A stretch of DNA of 64,000 bases. It comes from Streptomyces sp. Z26. GTDB lineage: Bacteria > Actinomycetota > Actinomycetes > Streptomycetales > Streptomycetaceae. A program made the position numbers and the translations under genes. Below are positions 16,995 through 25,988 of this stretch, piece after piece (position 1 is the first letter of the stretch; each line of letters opens with the position of its first letter). The stretch lies in contig NZ_RCHV01000002.1 in NCBI RefSeq assembly GCF_003665095.1, positions 6,368,501 to 6,432,500 of the forward strand, given 5' to 3'. Under the pieces are notes generated by a model that saw only the letters and a program-made list of their open reading frames with translations, had not been told where the DNA came from and did not search any database.

Positions 16995-18281
16995 GTGCGA
17001 AATCCATGGCTGGCGCTGGAGACGGGAGCGGACCCGGCCGAGCGGGTCGGGCTGCTGCGCCGGGCGCACGAGGAGTTCCTGAGCGGCGCGCCCATCGCCG
17101 ACCCCGTACGCGGCGTGGTGGCCGACTCGTGGCGCCGCTGCGCCGGGGCGCTGGTGCGCCCCGAGACGGTCGCCCACGTCGACCTCGCGGGCCCCGCGCT
17201 CACCGCCCACCGCGCCGCCCACCCGCTGGCCCGCGTGATGCCCCTCATCCGCGAGCTGCTCGGCACCGTCGCGGACGACGGCGCCCATCTGCTGTCCGTC
17301 TGCGACGCGTCGGGCCGGATGCTGTGGGTCGAGGGCCACGCGCAGGTACGGCGCCGCGCCGAGGCGATGAACTTCGTCCCCGGCGCCCGCTGGGCCGAGC
17401 CCGCCATGGGCACGAACGCGCCCGGCACAGCCCTCGCCGTCGACCACGCGGTGCAGATCTTCGCCGCCGAGCACTACTCCCGCGTCGTACAGCCCTGGAC
17501 CTGCGCCGCCGCGCCCGTCCACGACCCGCGCACCGGCCGCCTCCTCGGCGCCGTGGACATCACCGGCGGCGACCACCTCGCCGCCCCGCAGAGCCTGGCC
17601 CTCGTCCAGGCCACCGCCCGCGCCGCCGAGTCGCAGCTCGCCGGTGAGGACGGCGGCGCCCGCGGGCCGCAGCTCCTCCAGGTGCTCGGCCGCGACGAGG
17701 CCCTGCTGCGCGGCGGGCCCGCGCCCGTGCGGCTCGGCCGCCGCCACAGCGAGATCCTGCTGCTGCTCGCCGCGCACCCCGAGGGGCTCACCGGCGACCG
17801 GCTCAGCCTGGAGCTGTACGGCGAGCGGGACGTCAACCCGGTCACCCTGCGCGCCGAACTCTCCCGCCTGCGGCAGCTGTTGGGCCCGGTCCTCGCCTCC
17901 CGCCCGTACCGGCTGCGCGACCCCCTGGACACCGACCTCGCCGTCGTCACCGAGGCACTCGACGCCGCCGACCCCGGCGCGGCCCTCGCCGCCTACCGCG
18001 GCCCGCTGCTGCCGCTCTCCGAGGCCCCCGGCATCGTCCGGCTGCGCCGCGCCCTGGAGGACCGCCTCCGCCACCGGCTGCTGTCCGCGCCGCGCGCCGA
18101 CCTGCTGGAGACGTGGGTGCACAGCGTGTGGGGTGAGGACGACCTGGAGGTGTGGGAGGCGCTGCTCGCCACTCGCCCCGGGCACGACCCGCTGCGTGCC
18201 CCCACCGTGGCGCGCGTACGGGCGCTGCGCCGCGCGTACGGCCTGGACGGCGCGGGCCCGCGGGGTGCGTACGGGACATAG
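16995..18281 (+). CDS. GAF-domain transcriptional regulator with C-terminal winged helix
   Basis: A 428-residue protein. The N-terminal two-fifths resemble the sensor part of AcoR-type activators: VVADSWRRCAGALVRPE, then a GAF domain with MNFVPGARWAEPAMGTNAPG and AAPVHDPRTGRLLGAVDIT. There is no sigma-54 AAA+ module; instead the C-terminal half has an OmpR-like winged helix around HSEILLLLAAHPEGLTGDRL. Such proteins usually activate the adjacent aldehyde dehydrogenase gene in response to alcohols or aldehydes. The GTG at 16995 follows AGGA by about 10 nt; another GTG at 16977 is possible. It lies 122 bp after the encapsulin pair and 127 bp before the dehydrogenase gene, on the same strand. 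Confidence 0.82.
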   Translation: MRNPWLALETGADPAERVGLLRRAHEEFLSGAPIADPVRGVVADSWRRCAGALVRPETVAHVDLAGPALTAHRAAHPLARVMPLIRELLGTVADDGAHLLSVCDASGRMLWVEGHAQVRRRAEAMNFVPGARWAEPAMGTNAPGTALAVDHAVQIFAAEHYSRVVQPWTCAAAPVHDPRTGRLLGAVDITGGDHLAAPQSLALVQATARAAESQLAGEDGGARGPQLLQVLGRDEALLRGGPAPVRLGRRHSEILLLLAAHPEGLTGDRLSLELYGERDVNPVTLRAELSRLRQLLGPVLASRPYRLRDPLDTDLAVVTEALDAADPGAALAAYRGPLLPLSEAPGIVRLRRALEDRLRHRLLSAPRADLLETWVHSVWGEDDLEVWEALLATRPGHDPLRAPTVARVRALRRAYGLDGAGPRGAYGT

Positions 18282-18310
18282 GGCGCGGCCCGCGCGGGTG
18301 ACGTGAAACG

Positions 18311-18351
18311 TACGCAACGTATACGCAACGTCCCCGCGTCTAACGTCCCCG
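18311..18351. repeat. Direct repeats upstream of the aldehyde dehydrogenase gene
   Basis: TACGCAACGT occurs at 18311-18320 and 18322-18331, and AACGTCCCCG at 18327-18336 and 18342-18351. The 11-bp and 15-bp periods place the copies on nearly the same or adjacent faces of the helix. They lie 58-98 bp before the dehydrogenase start, a usual place for an activator site, and the GAF regulator next door is the obvious candidate binder. Confidence 0.45.
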
Positions 18352-18408
18352 TCAGCCGCGCGTTCCCGCACCGGGGCGCGGCGACGACCCGTCAGGGAGG
18401 CCAGGGAC

Positions 18409-19931
<1,523 letters not shown>

Positions 19932-19932
<1 letters not shown>

Positions 19933-20321
19933 TGCCCCGCGTCGCGCTGACCCCCGCGGCCGCCGCGCTGATCCGGCAGCTCAGCGGCCGCCACGGGCCG
20001 CTGATGTTCCACCAGTCCGGCGGCTGCTGCGACGGGAGCGCGCCGATGTGCTTCCCGCTCGGCGAGTTCCGTACGGGCGCCTCCGACGTGCTGCTGGAAC
20101 GGCTGGAGGTGGCGGACGTCGACGAACCCGTGCCGTTCTGGATGTCCGCCGACCAGTACGCGTACTGGAGCCACACGCACCTCACGGTCGACGTGGTGCC
20201 GGGGCGCGGTGCCGGGTTCTCGCTGGAGGCACCCGAAGGGGTGCGCTTCCTCATCCGCTCGCGGCTGCTGGAGGAGTCCGACCTCCCCGCCGGGGCGCCG
20301 CCCCTCGGGGAAGCCCCCTGA
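19932..20321 (+). CDS. DUF779 protein
   Basis: A 129-residue protein recognised by HGPLMFHQSGGCCDGSAPMC near the N-terminus and the central FWMSADQYAYWSHTHLTVD segment. Genes of this family often follow ExaC-type aldehyde dehydrogenases and are translationally coupled to them, as here, where the start codon overlaps the preceding stop. The adjacent cysteines (GGCCDG) suggest a metal or redox role, but no function is established. Probably cytoplasmic. A strong hairpin 53 bp downstream ends the operon. Confidence 0.88.
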
Positions 20322-20373
20322 CCGGCGACCCGACCCGCCCGTCCGGCCGCTGAGCCGCGGCGGGTGACCGACC

Positions 20374-20408
20374 ACCGCCGTGCCCGTGGACGGCGCGGGC
20401 ACGGCGGT
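20374..20408. terminator. Bidirectional hairpin terminator
   Basis: ACCGCCGTGCCCG (20374-20386) pairs perfectly over 13 bp with CGGGCACGGCGGT (20396-20408), loop 9 nt. It lies in the 267-bp gap between the convergent DUF779 and DUF6643-type genes and can serve both. Nothing else is visible in that gap. Confidence 0.75.
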
Positions 20409-20588
20409 ACCCCACGTCCCACGTCGACAGCCGCGCGGGCGTGGCCGCACGGCTGCGGGCGCGCGTACGCGAGTGGCCGGTGGGGAGGCGGATGGCTGAC
20501 CCCCGCAGTCGTGCTCCGCCCCCGTCGGCCGCGCCCGCGGCGCGCACCCGTGTCCCGTCGTCGCCGTCCCTGGCGGGGGACCCGCCCC

Positions 20589-21092
20589 TCAGTACCCTCT
20601 GCCGGGATACGGGCGGCCGTACGGATCGTCGTACGCGCCGGGCATCTGCCGCGGCGCCGCCGGACGCGGCGGCTGCACCGGACGCATCTGCGGCTGGCGC
20701 TGCGGCTGTTGCTGGGGCGCCTGCTGGCCCATGCCCGGGTGACCCGGGTAGCCCGGCTGACCGCCCTGCGGCCCGCGCGGGGGCTGCTGCTGCGGTACGT
20801 AGGGCATCGGCGCCTGTTGCAGGGGCATCGGCTGAGGTGCCGGGGGCCCGGCCGCCGGATAACCGTGCGGCGGGGTCTGCGACTGCTGGCCGTAGCCGGA
20901 GCCCGAAGGAAGGGCCGGGAGGGCGGCGGGCAGCGCGGGCAGATAGTTGCTGGCCTCGTACTGGGCCGGCACCCGGATGGGAGCGATCTGCGGAGTGCCC
21001 CGCTCAGCGACGAGCATGTCGTAGATCGGGGTGTCAGGGAAGGGTGGCGCAGCGTAGTAACCGCCGCCGTAGGTGCCGCGGGGGGAGGTCAT
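20589..21092 (-). CDS. DUF6643-type proline/glutamine-rich protein
   Basis: A 167-residue protein. The first 45 residues are conserved-looking (GTYGGGYYAAPPFPDTPIYD, then AERGTPQIAPIRVPAQYE); the rest is low-complexity Pro/Gln/Gly sequence and probably disordered. I recognise the N-terminus as that of a Streptomyces-specific family called DUF6643; function is unknown. There is no signal peptide or membrane helix. The ATG at 21092 was chosen because TAACTT lies exactly 7 nt upstream, implying a leaderless mRNA; an in-frame ATG at 21146 would extend into the promoter. It is divergent from the TerD gene and shares a relatively AT-rich 248-bp gap with it. Confidence 0.78.
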   Translation of the reverse strand: MTSPRGTYGGGYYAAPPFPDTPIYDMLVAERGTPQIAPIRVPAQYEASNYLPALPAALPALPSGSGYGQQSQTPPHGYPAAGPPAPQPMPLQQAPMPYVPQQQPPRGPQGGQPGYPGHPGMGQQAPQQQPQRQPQMRPVQPPRPAAPRQMPGAYDDPYGRPYPGRGY

Positions 21093-21099
21093 AGCCCAT

Positions 21100-21105
21100 A
21101 AGTTA
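21100..21105 (-). promoter_or_regulatory. -10 element TAACTT of a leaderless transcript
   Basis: Read on the minus strand, TAACTT ends 7 nt before the ATG at 21092. No ribosome-binding site intervenes. The flanking sequence (21100-21275) is the most AT-rich in this part of the window and should hold the divergent promoters for both neighbours; TAGGTT at 21266-21271 is a possible -10 for the TerD gene. Confidence 0.5.
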
Positions 21106-21340
21106 AGCCCAAAAGTGCTAGTTGGGGAGCCCGGCAGGTGTGTCATTTTGCGTGCGCGGAGTGGTCGCTTGATTACAACACCTATGAATCAGTGGAAAAC
21201 GGACGTTCGGTTGTGTTCAGATCTTGTAACAAGGCCGCTCCTCGCCTGTGTTGACCGGGTGCAATAGGTTGGCGGAGGCGTCACGCCGCCGTCGCGCGCG
21301 GCCGACACGAGCACGACGACACGAGCACGAGGGGATCACC

Positions 21341-22774
21341 ATGACCATGGCCAAGGGCACCAACGTTCCCGTACCGGCCGCGGCCGTACGGGTCGAGCTG
21401 GGCTGGCGTGCCGGCCCCGGGGTGCCGGACGTCGACGCCTCCGCGCTGCTCCTCGTCTCCGGAAAGGTGCGCTCCGACGCCGACTTCGTCTTCTACAACC
21501 AGCCCCAGCACGCGTCCGGCGCCGTCCGGCACGAGGGCAAGCGCCCCGAGGGCGGCGCCGTGACCGACACGCTGTCCGTCGCCCTGGAGCGCGTCGAACC
21601 GGCCGTCGAGACGGTCGTCGTCGCCGCCTCGGCCGACGGCGGCACGTTCGGCCAGGTCCCCGGCCTGTACGTACGGGTGTTGGACGCGGCGAACGGCGCC
21701 GAGCTGGCGCGGTTCGACAGCGCCGACGCGGCGAGCGAGACGGCGTTCGTGCTGGGCGAGCTGTACCGCAGGCAGGGCGCCTGGAAGTTCCGCGCGGTCG
21801 GCCAGGGCTACGACTCCGGACTGGGCGGACTGGCCACGGACTTCGGCATCAGCGTGGACGAGCCGCAGGCACCGGCCGCGCCCCCGGCGCCCGCCGCGCC
21901 GCGGGCACCCGCGGCCCCGCAGGCGCCGTACGCGCCGCAGACGCCCGCCACGCCGACCGCCCCGCCGTCCCACTCGGCGCCGACGCTGCCGTCCTTCCCG
22001 TCCCCGCAGGTCCCGCCGCCGCAGGCACCCCAGGCCCCGTACGCGCCCCAAGCTCCGTACGCGCCCCAGGCCCCGCAGCCCCCGCAGGCACCCCCGGCCC
22101 CCGCCGCGCCCGCCCCGCAGACCGGCGGCGGGCCCGTACGGCTGACGAAGGTGACGCTCACCAAGGCGTCCCCGACGGTCTCGCTCAGCAAGCAGGGCGG
22201 CACCTCCGGCATGCTGCGCGTCAACCTCAACTGGGAGGTGCGCAAGCAGTTCTCCGGCTGGGGCGCCAAGCTGGGCCGGGCCATGGCGATGCACTCCGAC
22301 CTCGACCTGGACCTGTGCGCCCTGTACGAGCTGGCCGACGGCCGGAAGGGTGTCGTGCAGGCCCTCGGCAACGCCTTCGGCGCGATCCACCAGCCGCCGT
22401 ACGTGCACCTCGACGGCGACGACCGCACCGGCGCCGTCGAGTCCGGCGAGAACCTCACCGTCAACCTCGACCACGTCAACGACCTGCGCCGCCTCCTGCT
22501 GTTCGTCACCGTCTACGAGGGCGCGCGCAGCTTCGCGAACCTCAACGCCACCGTGACGCTCCAGCCGCAGCACGGCGCCCCCGTCGAGTTCCACCTCGAC
22601 GAGTGCACCGTCCCGTCGACCGTGTGCGCCCTCGCCCTGCTCACCAACCAGGGCGGCGAACTCGTCGTGCAGCGCGAGGCCCGCTACCTCGTCCCCGACC
22701 GGGGCGTCAGCCCGCAGCGGACCGTCGACCACGCGTACGGCTGGGGCATGCAGTGGACGCCCGGTCGCAAGTGA
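21341..22774 (+). CDS. Two-domain TerD family protein with Pro/Ala linker
   Basis: A 477-residue protein. Residues about 5-180 form one TerD domain (VSGKVRSDADFVFYNQPQ, then AFVLGELYRRQGAWKFRAVG with GQGYDSGLGGLATDFGI). Residues about 185-265 are a Pro/Ala/Gln linker made of APQAPYAPQ-like repeats. Residues about 275-477 form a second, divergent TerD/TerF-like domain (LSKQGGTSGMLRVNLNW). TerD domains bind calcium through Asp clusters such as SDLDLDLCALYEL and are linked to tellurite resistance, stress and membrane remodelling. Start ATG 21341 follows GAGGGG at about 8 nt. It stands alone rather than in a ter cluster. Cytoplasmic or membrane-associated; the role is inferred from family. Confidence 0.88.
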   Translation: MTMAKGTNVPVPAAAVRVELGWRAGPGVPDVDASALLLVSGKVRSDADFVFYNQPQHASGAVRHEGKRPEGGAVTDTLSVALERVEPAVETVVVAASADGGTFGQVPGLYVRVLDAANGAELARFDSADAASETAFVLGELYRRQGAWKFRAVGQGYDSGLGGLATDFGISVDEPQAPAAPPAPAAPRAPAAPQAPYAPQTPATPTAPPSHSAPTLPSFPSPQVPPPQAPQAPYAPQAPYAPQAPQPPQAPPAPAAPAPQTGGGPVRLTKVTLTKASPTVSLSKQGGTSGMLRVNLNWEVRKQFSGWGAKLGRAMAMHSDLDLDLCALYELADGRKGVVQALGNAFGAIHQPPYVHLDGDDRTGAVESGENLTVNLDHVNDLRRLLLFVTVYEGARSFANLNATVTLQPQHGAPVEFHLDECTVPSTVCALALLTNQGGELVVQREARYLVPDRGVSPQRTVDHAYGWGMQWTPGRK

Positions 22775-22802
22775 CCGTCCCCGTACGGTTCCTGACGCGC
22801 CG

Positions 22803-24005
22803 TCAGGGGTAGGTGCGGCCCTTCCAGGCCGCGCCGCGCCCCCGGTGGTGGCGTACGGCGGAGTCGACCGTCATCAGCAGGTAGAGGGCCGCCGTCAGCG
22901 GCAGCGTGAGCGCCCGCCAGGGCGACAGCCCGTAAAGGCGCAGCATCGGCAGGTACGTCCCGGCCATCACCGCCCACGCCGCCGCACCGGCCGCCGCGCA
23001 CGCCGCGTCGCCCGTCACCGCGCCGAGGCACGCGGCGGCGGGCGGCACCAGGTAGACCAGCGCCAGGCCCGCGACCGTGGCGGCCAACACGGCCGGGCTG
23101 TGACGGAGTTGGGCGTACGCGCTGCGCGCCACCATGTCCCACGGCTCGCGCAGCCCGACGTACGGGCGCACGCTCACCACCCCGTCGGCCAGCCCGAGCC
23201 AGACGCGGCCGCTGCCGCCGCGCTTGACGGCGCGGGCCAGCGTCACGTCGTCGATCACCGCGCCCCGGATGCTGTCCGGCAGCCGCTCCCGTACGGCGAC
23301 GTCCGCGCGGAGCAGCACGCAGCCGCCCGCGGCGGCGGCCGTGCGCGCCGACGGCCGGTTGACCCGGCGGAACGGGAAGAGCTGCCCGAAGAAGTACACG
23401 AACGCGGGCACCAGCAGCCGCTCCCAGCCGCCGTCCGTCCGCAACCGGGCCATCAGCGACACCAGTTCGAGGTCGGCGGAGCGCGCGGCCGACACCAACT
23501 CCCGCAGCGAGTCCGGGTGGTGGGCGATGTCCGCGTCGGTCAGCAGCAGGTACGCGGGGTCCGTACGGGCGCGGGCCAGCGCCGTCCCGTGCCGTACGGC
23601 CCACAGCTTGCCCGTCCAGCCCGGCGGCGGCGGGCCGGGGGAGTCCACCGTCAGCGGCAGGCCGCCCGGCTCCCCGTCGGCCAGGGCGCGCGCGACGGCG
23701 CCGGTGCCGTCGGTGCTGCCGTCGTCGACGAGGAACACCTCGGCGCGGCCCGGGTACTTCTGCGCCAGCAGCGACGGCAGGCTGTGCGGCAGCACCCCCG
23801 CCTCGTCCCGCGCGGGCACCACCACGGCGACCGGCGGCCACCGTACGGGCCCGGCACGGTCGCCGCCCGAGGTCCCGCCGCCCGGTGGCACGCCGTCCGG
23901 CGGCGGCGGGAGACGGACGTCGGTGCGCCAGAAGAAGCCGTGCCCCAGCAGCAGCCAGGTCCAGGCGCCGAATGCGGCCAGCGCCGCCCAGGTCGGTACG
24001 CTCAC
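22803..24005 (-). CDS. HpnB-like family 2 glycosyltransferase
   Basis: A 400-residue membrane glycosyltransferase. An N-terminal helix (LAAFGAWTWLLLGHGFFW) precedes a GT-A domain with VVVPARDEAG, VDDGSTDGTG and LLTDADIAHH (nucleotide- and metal-binding residues), and three or four hydrophobic segments at the C-terminus. The layout resembles the hopene-associated glycosyltransferase HpnB. No squalene-hopene cyclase or other hopanoid gene is present in the window, so a hopanoid role is uncertain. The chosen start, GTG 24005, has no clear Shine-Dalgarno and lies 85 bp from the divergent racemase start. Probably anchored at the inner face of the membrane. Confidence 0.8.
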   Translation of the reverse strand: MSVPTWAALAAFGAWTWLLLGHGFFWRTDVRLPPPPDGVPPGGGTSGGDRAGPVRWPPVAVVVPARDEAGVLPHSLPSLLAQKYPGRAEVFLVDDGSTDGTGAVARALADGEPGGLPLTVDSPGPPPPGWTGKLWAVRHGTALARARTDPAYLLLTDADIAHHPDSLRELVSAARSADLELVSLMARLRTDGGWERLLVPAFVYFFGQLFPFRRVNRPSARTAAAAGGCVLLRADVAVRERLPDSIRGAVIDDVTLARAVKRGGSGRVWLGLADGVVSVRPYVGLREPWDMVARSAYAQLRHSPAVLAATVAGLALVYLVPPAAACLGAVTGDAACAAAGAAAWAVMAGTYLPMLRLYGLSPWRALTLPLTAALYLLMTVDSAVRHHRGRGAAWKGRTYP

Positions 24006-24077
24006 CGGCGCAGTCTGCCGGAGCGGCGCCCGTACGGGCGGGCACCGCGCGGTGACGGCCGCCGTCCGGGCACGCCG

Positions 24078-24083
24078 TACGCT
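24078..24083 (+). promoter_or_regulatory. -10 element TACGCT of a leaderless transcript
   Basis: TACGCT ends 7 nt before the GTG at 24091. The 14-nt stretch from here to the start codon is nearly the same as that before the F420 oxidoreductase gene at 3576-3588. Confidence 0.5.
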
Positions 24084-24090
24084 GGGGCCC

Positions 24091-24876
24091 GTGAGAATCG
24101 CGCTCCTCGACTCCGGCCTCGGACTGCTCGCCGCGGCCTCCGCGGTGCGCCGGCTCCGGCCGGACGCCGACCTCGTGCTCTCCTCCGACCCCGACAGCAT
24201 GCCGTGGGGCCCGCGCACGGCGGCCGACATCGCCGAACGGGCCCTCGCCTGCGCGCGCGCCGCCGCCGCGTACGCCCCGGACGCGCTGATCGTCGCCTGC
24301 AACACCGCCTCCGTGCACGCCCTGCCGGTGCTCCGCGCCGAACTGGAGCCGGACATCCCGGTCGTCGGCACCGTGCCCGCGATCAAGCCCGCCGCGGCGG
24401 CGGGCGGACCGGTCGCCGTGTGGGCGACGCCCGCGACGACCGGCAGCCCGTACCAGCGGCGGCTCATCGAGGACTTCGGGAACGGCGCCCGCGTCGCCGA
24501 GGTGCCCTGCCACGGGCTGGCCGACGCCGTCGAGAGCGGCGACGAGCCCGCGATCGACGCGGCCGTCACCGCCGCCGCCCGACTCACCCCGTCCGGCGTG
24601 CGCACCGTCGTCCTCGGCTGCACCCACTACGAGCTGGTCGCCACCCGCATCCGCGCCGCCACCACCCCGACCGCGCCGCCCCCCGCCGACCTGCGCGGCT
24701 CGGCGGCGGCCGTCGCCGAGCAGGCGCTGCGCCGCGCGGGCGCGCGCCCCGACCCGGACGCCGCGCCCACCGGCGCCGTGACCGTGCTGCGCGCGGGCAG
24801 GCCCGGCGCGCTGCCCCCGGCGGCGCTCCGCTACGCCGAGGGACGGCTGCTCGCGGGCGCCCCAGCGACGCCCTGA
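24091..24876 (+). CDS. Aspartate/glutamate racemase family protein
   Basis: A 261-residue protein of the cofactor-independent racemase fold. The two catalytic cysteines are present: Cys70 in VACNTAS and Cys177 in LGCTHYE; the N-terminal LLDSGLGLLAAA corresponds to the DSGxGG motif of MurI. The glycine after DSGLG is replaced, and the protein lacks peptidoglycan genes nearby, so it may be a secondary enzyme rather than the essential MurI. It would interconvert L- and D-amino acids (glutamate or aspartate) in the cytoplasm. Start GTG 24091 is supported by TACGCT at 7 nt. It is divergent from the glycosyltransferase gene. Confidence 0.82.
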   Translation: MRIALLDSGLGLLAAASAVRRLRPDADLVLSSDPDSMPWGPRTAADIAERALACARAAAAYAPDALIVACNTASVHALPVLRAELEPDIPVVGTVPAIKPAAAAGGPVAVWATPATTGSPYQRRLIEDFGNGARVAEVPCHGLADAVESGDEPAIDAAVTAAARLTPSGVRTVVLGCTHYELVATRIRAATTPTAPPPADLRGSAAAVAEQALRRAGARPDPDAAPTGAVTVLRAGRPGALPPAALRYAEGRLLAGAPATP

Positions 24877-24953
24877 CCCGGGCGCCCACCGGCCCGTACG
24901 AGGGCGGGAGCGCGGGTTCGTCGAGGGGACGCGGGCGGCGCGCCCACGACACG

Positions 24954-24959
24954 TAGGGT
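24954..24959 (+). promoter_or_regulatory. -10 element TAGGGT of a leaderless transcript
   Basis: TAGGGT ends 7 nt before the ATG at 24967, again followed by CGGGCCC as at the F420 oxidoreductase gene. No ribosome-binding site is present. Confidence 0.5.
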
Positions 24960-24966
24960 CGGGCCC

Positions 24967-25458
24967 ATGGGTACCCCCGACTTCATCCGCGAGCTGCGCG
25001 TCACCGCCGGGCGGCAGTTGCTGTTCCTGCCCGGTGTGAGCGCCGTCGTCCTCGACGACGCGGACCGTGTGCTGCTGGCCCGCCGCGCCGACACCGGCCG
25101 CTGGTCGATCATCGGCGGCATCGCGGAACCGGGCGAGCAGCCCGCCGTCACGGCGGTGCGCGAGGTGTACGAGGAGACGGCTGTACGGTGCGTGCCGGAG
25201 CGGGTGGTCGTCGTACAGGGCATGGAGCCCGTGGAGTACCCGAACGGCGACCGCTGCCAGTTCATGGACATCTCGTTCCGCTGCCGGGCCGTCGGCGGCG
25301 AGGCGCGGGTGAACGACGAGGAGTCGCTGGACGTCGGCTGGTTCGCGCGGGACGCCCTTCCTCCGCTGGAGGACTTCGCGCTGCTGCGGATCAAGCAGGC
25401 GGCGGGCGACGGGCCCACCTGGTTCTCCGCCGCCGACCCGTGGGCCGTGACCGGGTGA
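24967..25458 (+). CDS. Nudix hydrolase
   Basis: A 163-residue protein with a clear Nudix box (GGIAEPGEQPAVTAVREVYE followed by ET), including the REVYEE metal-binding glutamates, at about residues 51-73. The fold hydrolyses nucleoside diphosphates linked to another moiety. The preceding VVLDDADRVLLARRADTGRW strand region is typical of MutT- or ADP-ribose-type members; the exact substrate cannot be told. The ATG at 24967 is supported by a -10 element at 7 nt. It is 90 bp after the racemase gene with its own promoter and converges with dhaM across a hairpin. Confidence 0.9.
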   Translation: MGTPDFIRELRVTAGRQLLFLPGVSAVVLDDADRVLLARRADTGRWSIIGGIAEPGEQPAVTAVREVYEETAVRCVPERVVVVQGMEPVEYPNGDRCQFMDISFRCRAVGGEARVNDEESLDVGWFARDALPPLEDFALLRIKQAAGDGPTWFSAADPWAVTG

Positions 25459-25480
25459 CGGCGCCCGCGCGGCCGCGGGA

Positions 25481-25497
25481 CCGGGCGCCGCGCCCGG
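25481..25497. terminator. Hairpin between the Nudix and dhaM genes
   Basis: CCGGGCG (25481-25487) pairs with CGCCCGG (25491-25497) over a 3-nt loop, in the 53-bp gap between convergent stop codons. It can terminate transcription from either side. Confidence 0.5.
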
Positions 25498-25511
25498 CCC
25501 CGCGTGCCCGC

Positions 25512-25985
25512 TCAGACCTTGCGGTAGTCGTACGCCTCGCGGGCCGCCGCCGCGACCTCCGCGCGGCCCGCGCCGCCCGACGCCGTGACCAGCGCCGCGA
25601 CCGCGCCCTCCACGAACGGCGCGTCCAACAGCTCGGCGCCCGGCGGCAGTTCGTCCTCCGCGAGCAGCACCTTCACCGTCAGCACGGCGCTGCCCAGGTC
25701 GGTCAGCAGCAGCACGCCCGCGCCCTCGTCCGCCTCCCGCGCCGCCGCCGCGACGGCGTCGGCGTCCGTGCCGAATCCGCCGTCCGGGGTGCCGCCCGCG
25801 GCCCGTACGGGGGCGAGTTCGGTGCCCCCGGCGAGGGCGACGGCCAGCCGGGCGACCGACGCGGCGACCTCGGCGCTGTGCGAGACCAGCACGAGCCCCA
25901 CGCGCGCCCCGGCACCGCCGTCCCGCGCCGCGTCCACCGCCCGGCCCTCCGTACCGCCCGTCGCGCCGTCCTCCGTGCCGGACAC
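25512..25985 (-). CDS. dhaM: Dihydroxyacetone kinase phosphotransfer subunit DhaM (EIIA domain)
   Basis: A 157-residue protein matching the mannose-type EIIA domain of DhaM. His36 in GLVLVSHSAEVAAS is the expected phosphorylation site (His9 in E. coli DhaM), and GVLLLTDLGSAV with the C-terminal FVEGAVAALVTASGG completes the fold. It carries about 26 extra Gly/Ala-rich residues at the N-terminus. DhaM receives phosphate from HPr of the PTS and normally passes it to the ADP bound to DhaL, which then phosphorylates dihydroxyacetone on DhaK. It starts with GTG 3 nt after the dhaK stop, clearly in one operon. No dhaL is found between or around them. Confidence 0.88.
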   Translation of the reverse strand: MSGTEDGATGGTEGRAVDAARDGGAGARVGLVLVSHSAEVAASVARLAVALAGGTELAPVRAAGGTPDGGFGTDADAVAAAAREADEGAGVLLLTDLGSAVLTVKVLLAEDELPPGAELLDAPFVEGAVAALVTASGGAGRAEVAAAAREAYDYRKV

Positions 25986-25988
25986 CGG

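Noticed and set aside
21184..21267. Possible 27-codon peptide starting MNQWKTDVRL upstream of the TerD gene
   Set aside because: It has an ATG and low GC, but no Shine-Dalgarno sequence, and it lies in the likely divergent promoter region. The AT-richness is better explained by promoters.
21990..22110. Short tandem DNA repeats suggestive of a CRISPR-like array
   Set aside because: They are in-frame repeats coding the Pro/Ala/Gln linker of the TerD protein, with no unique spacers.
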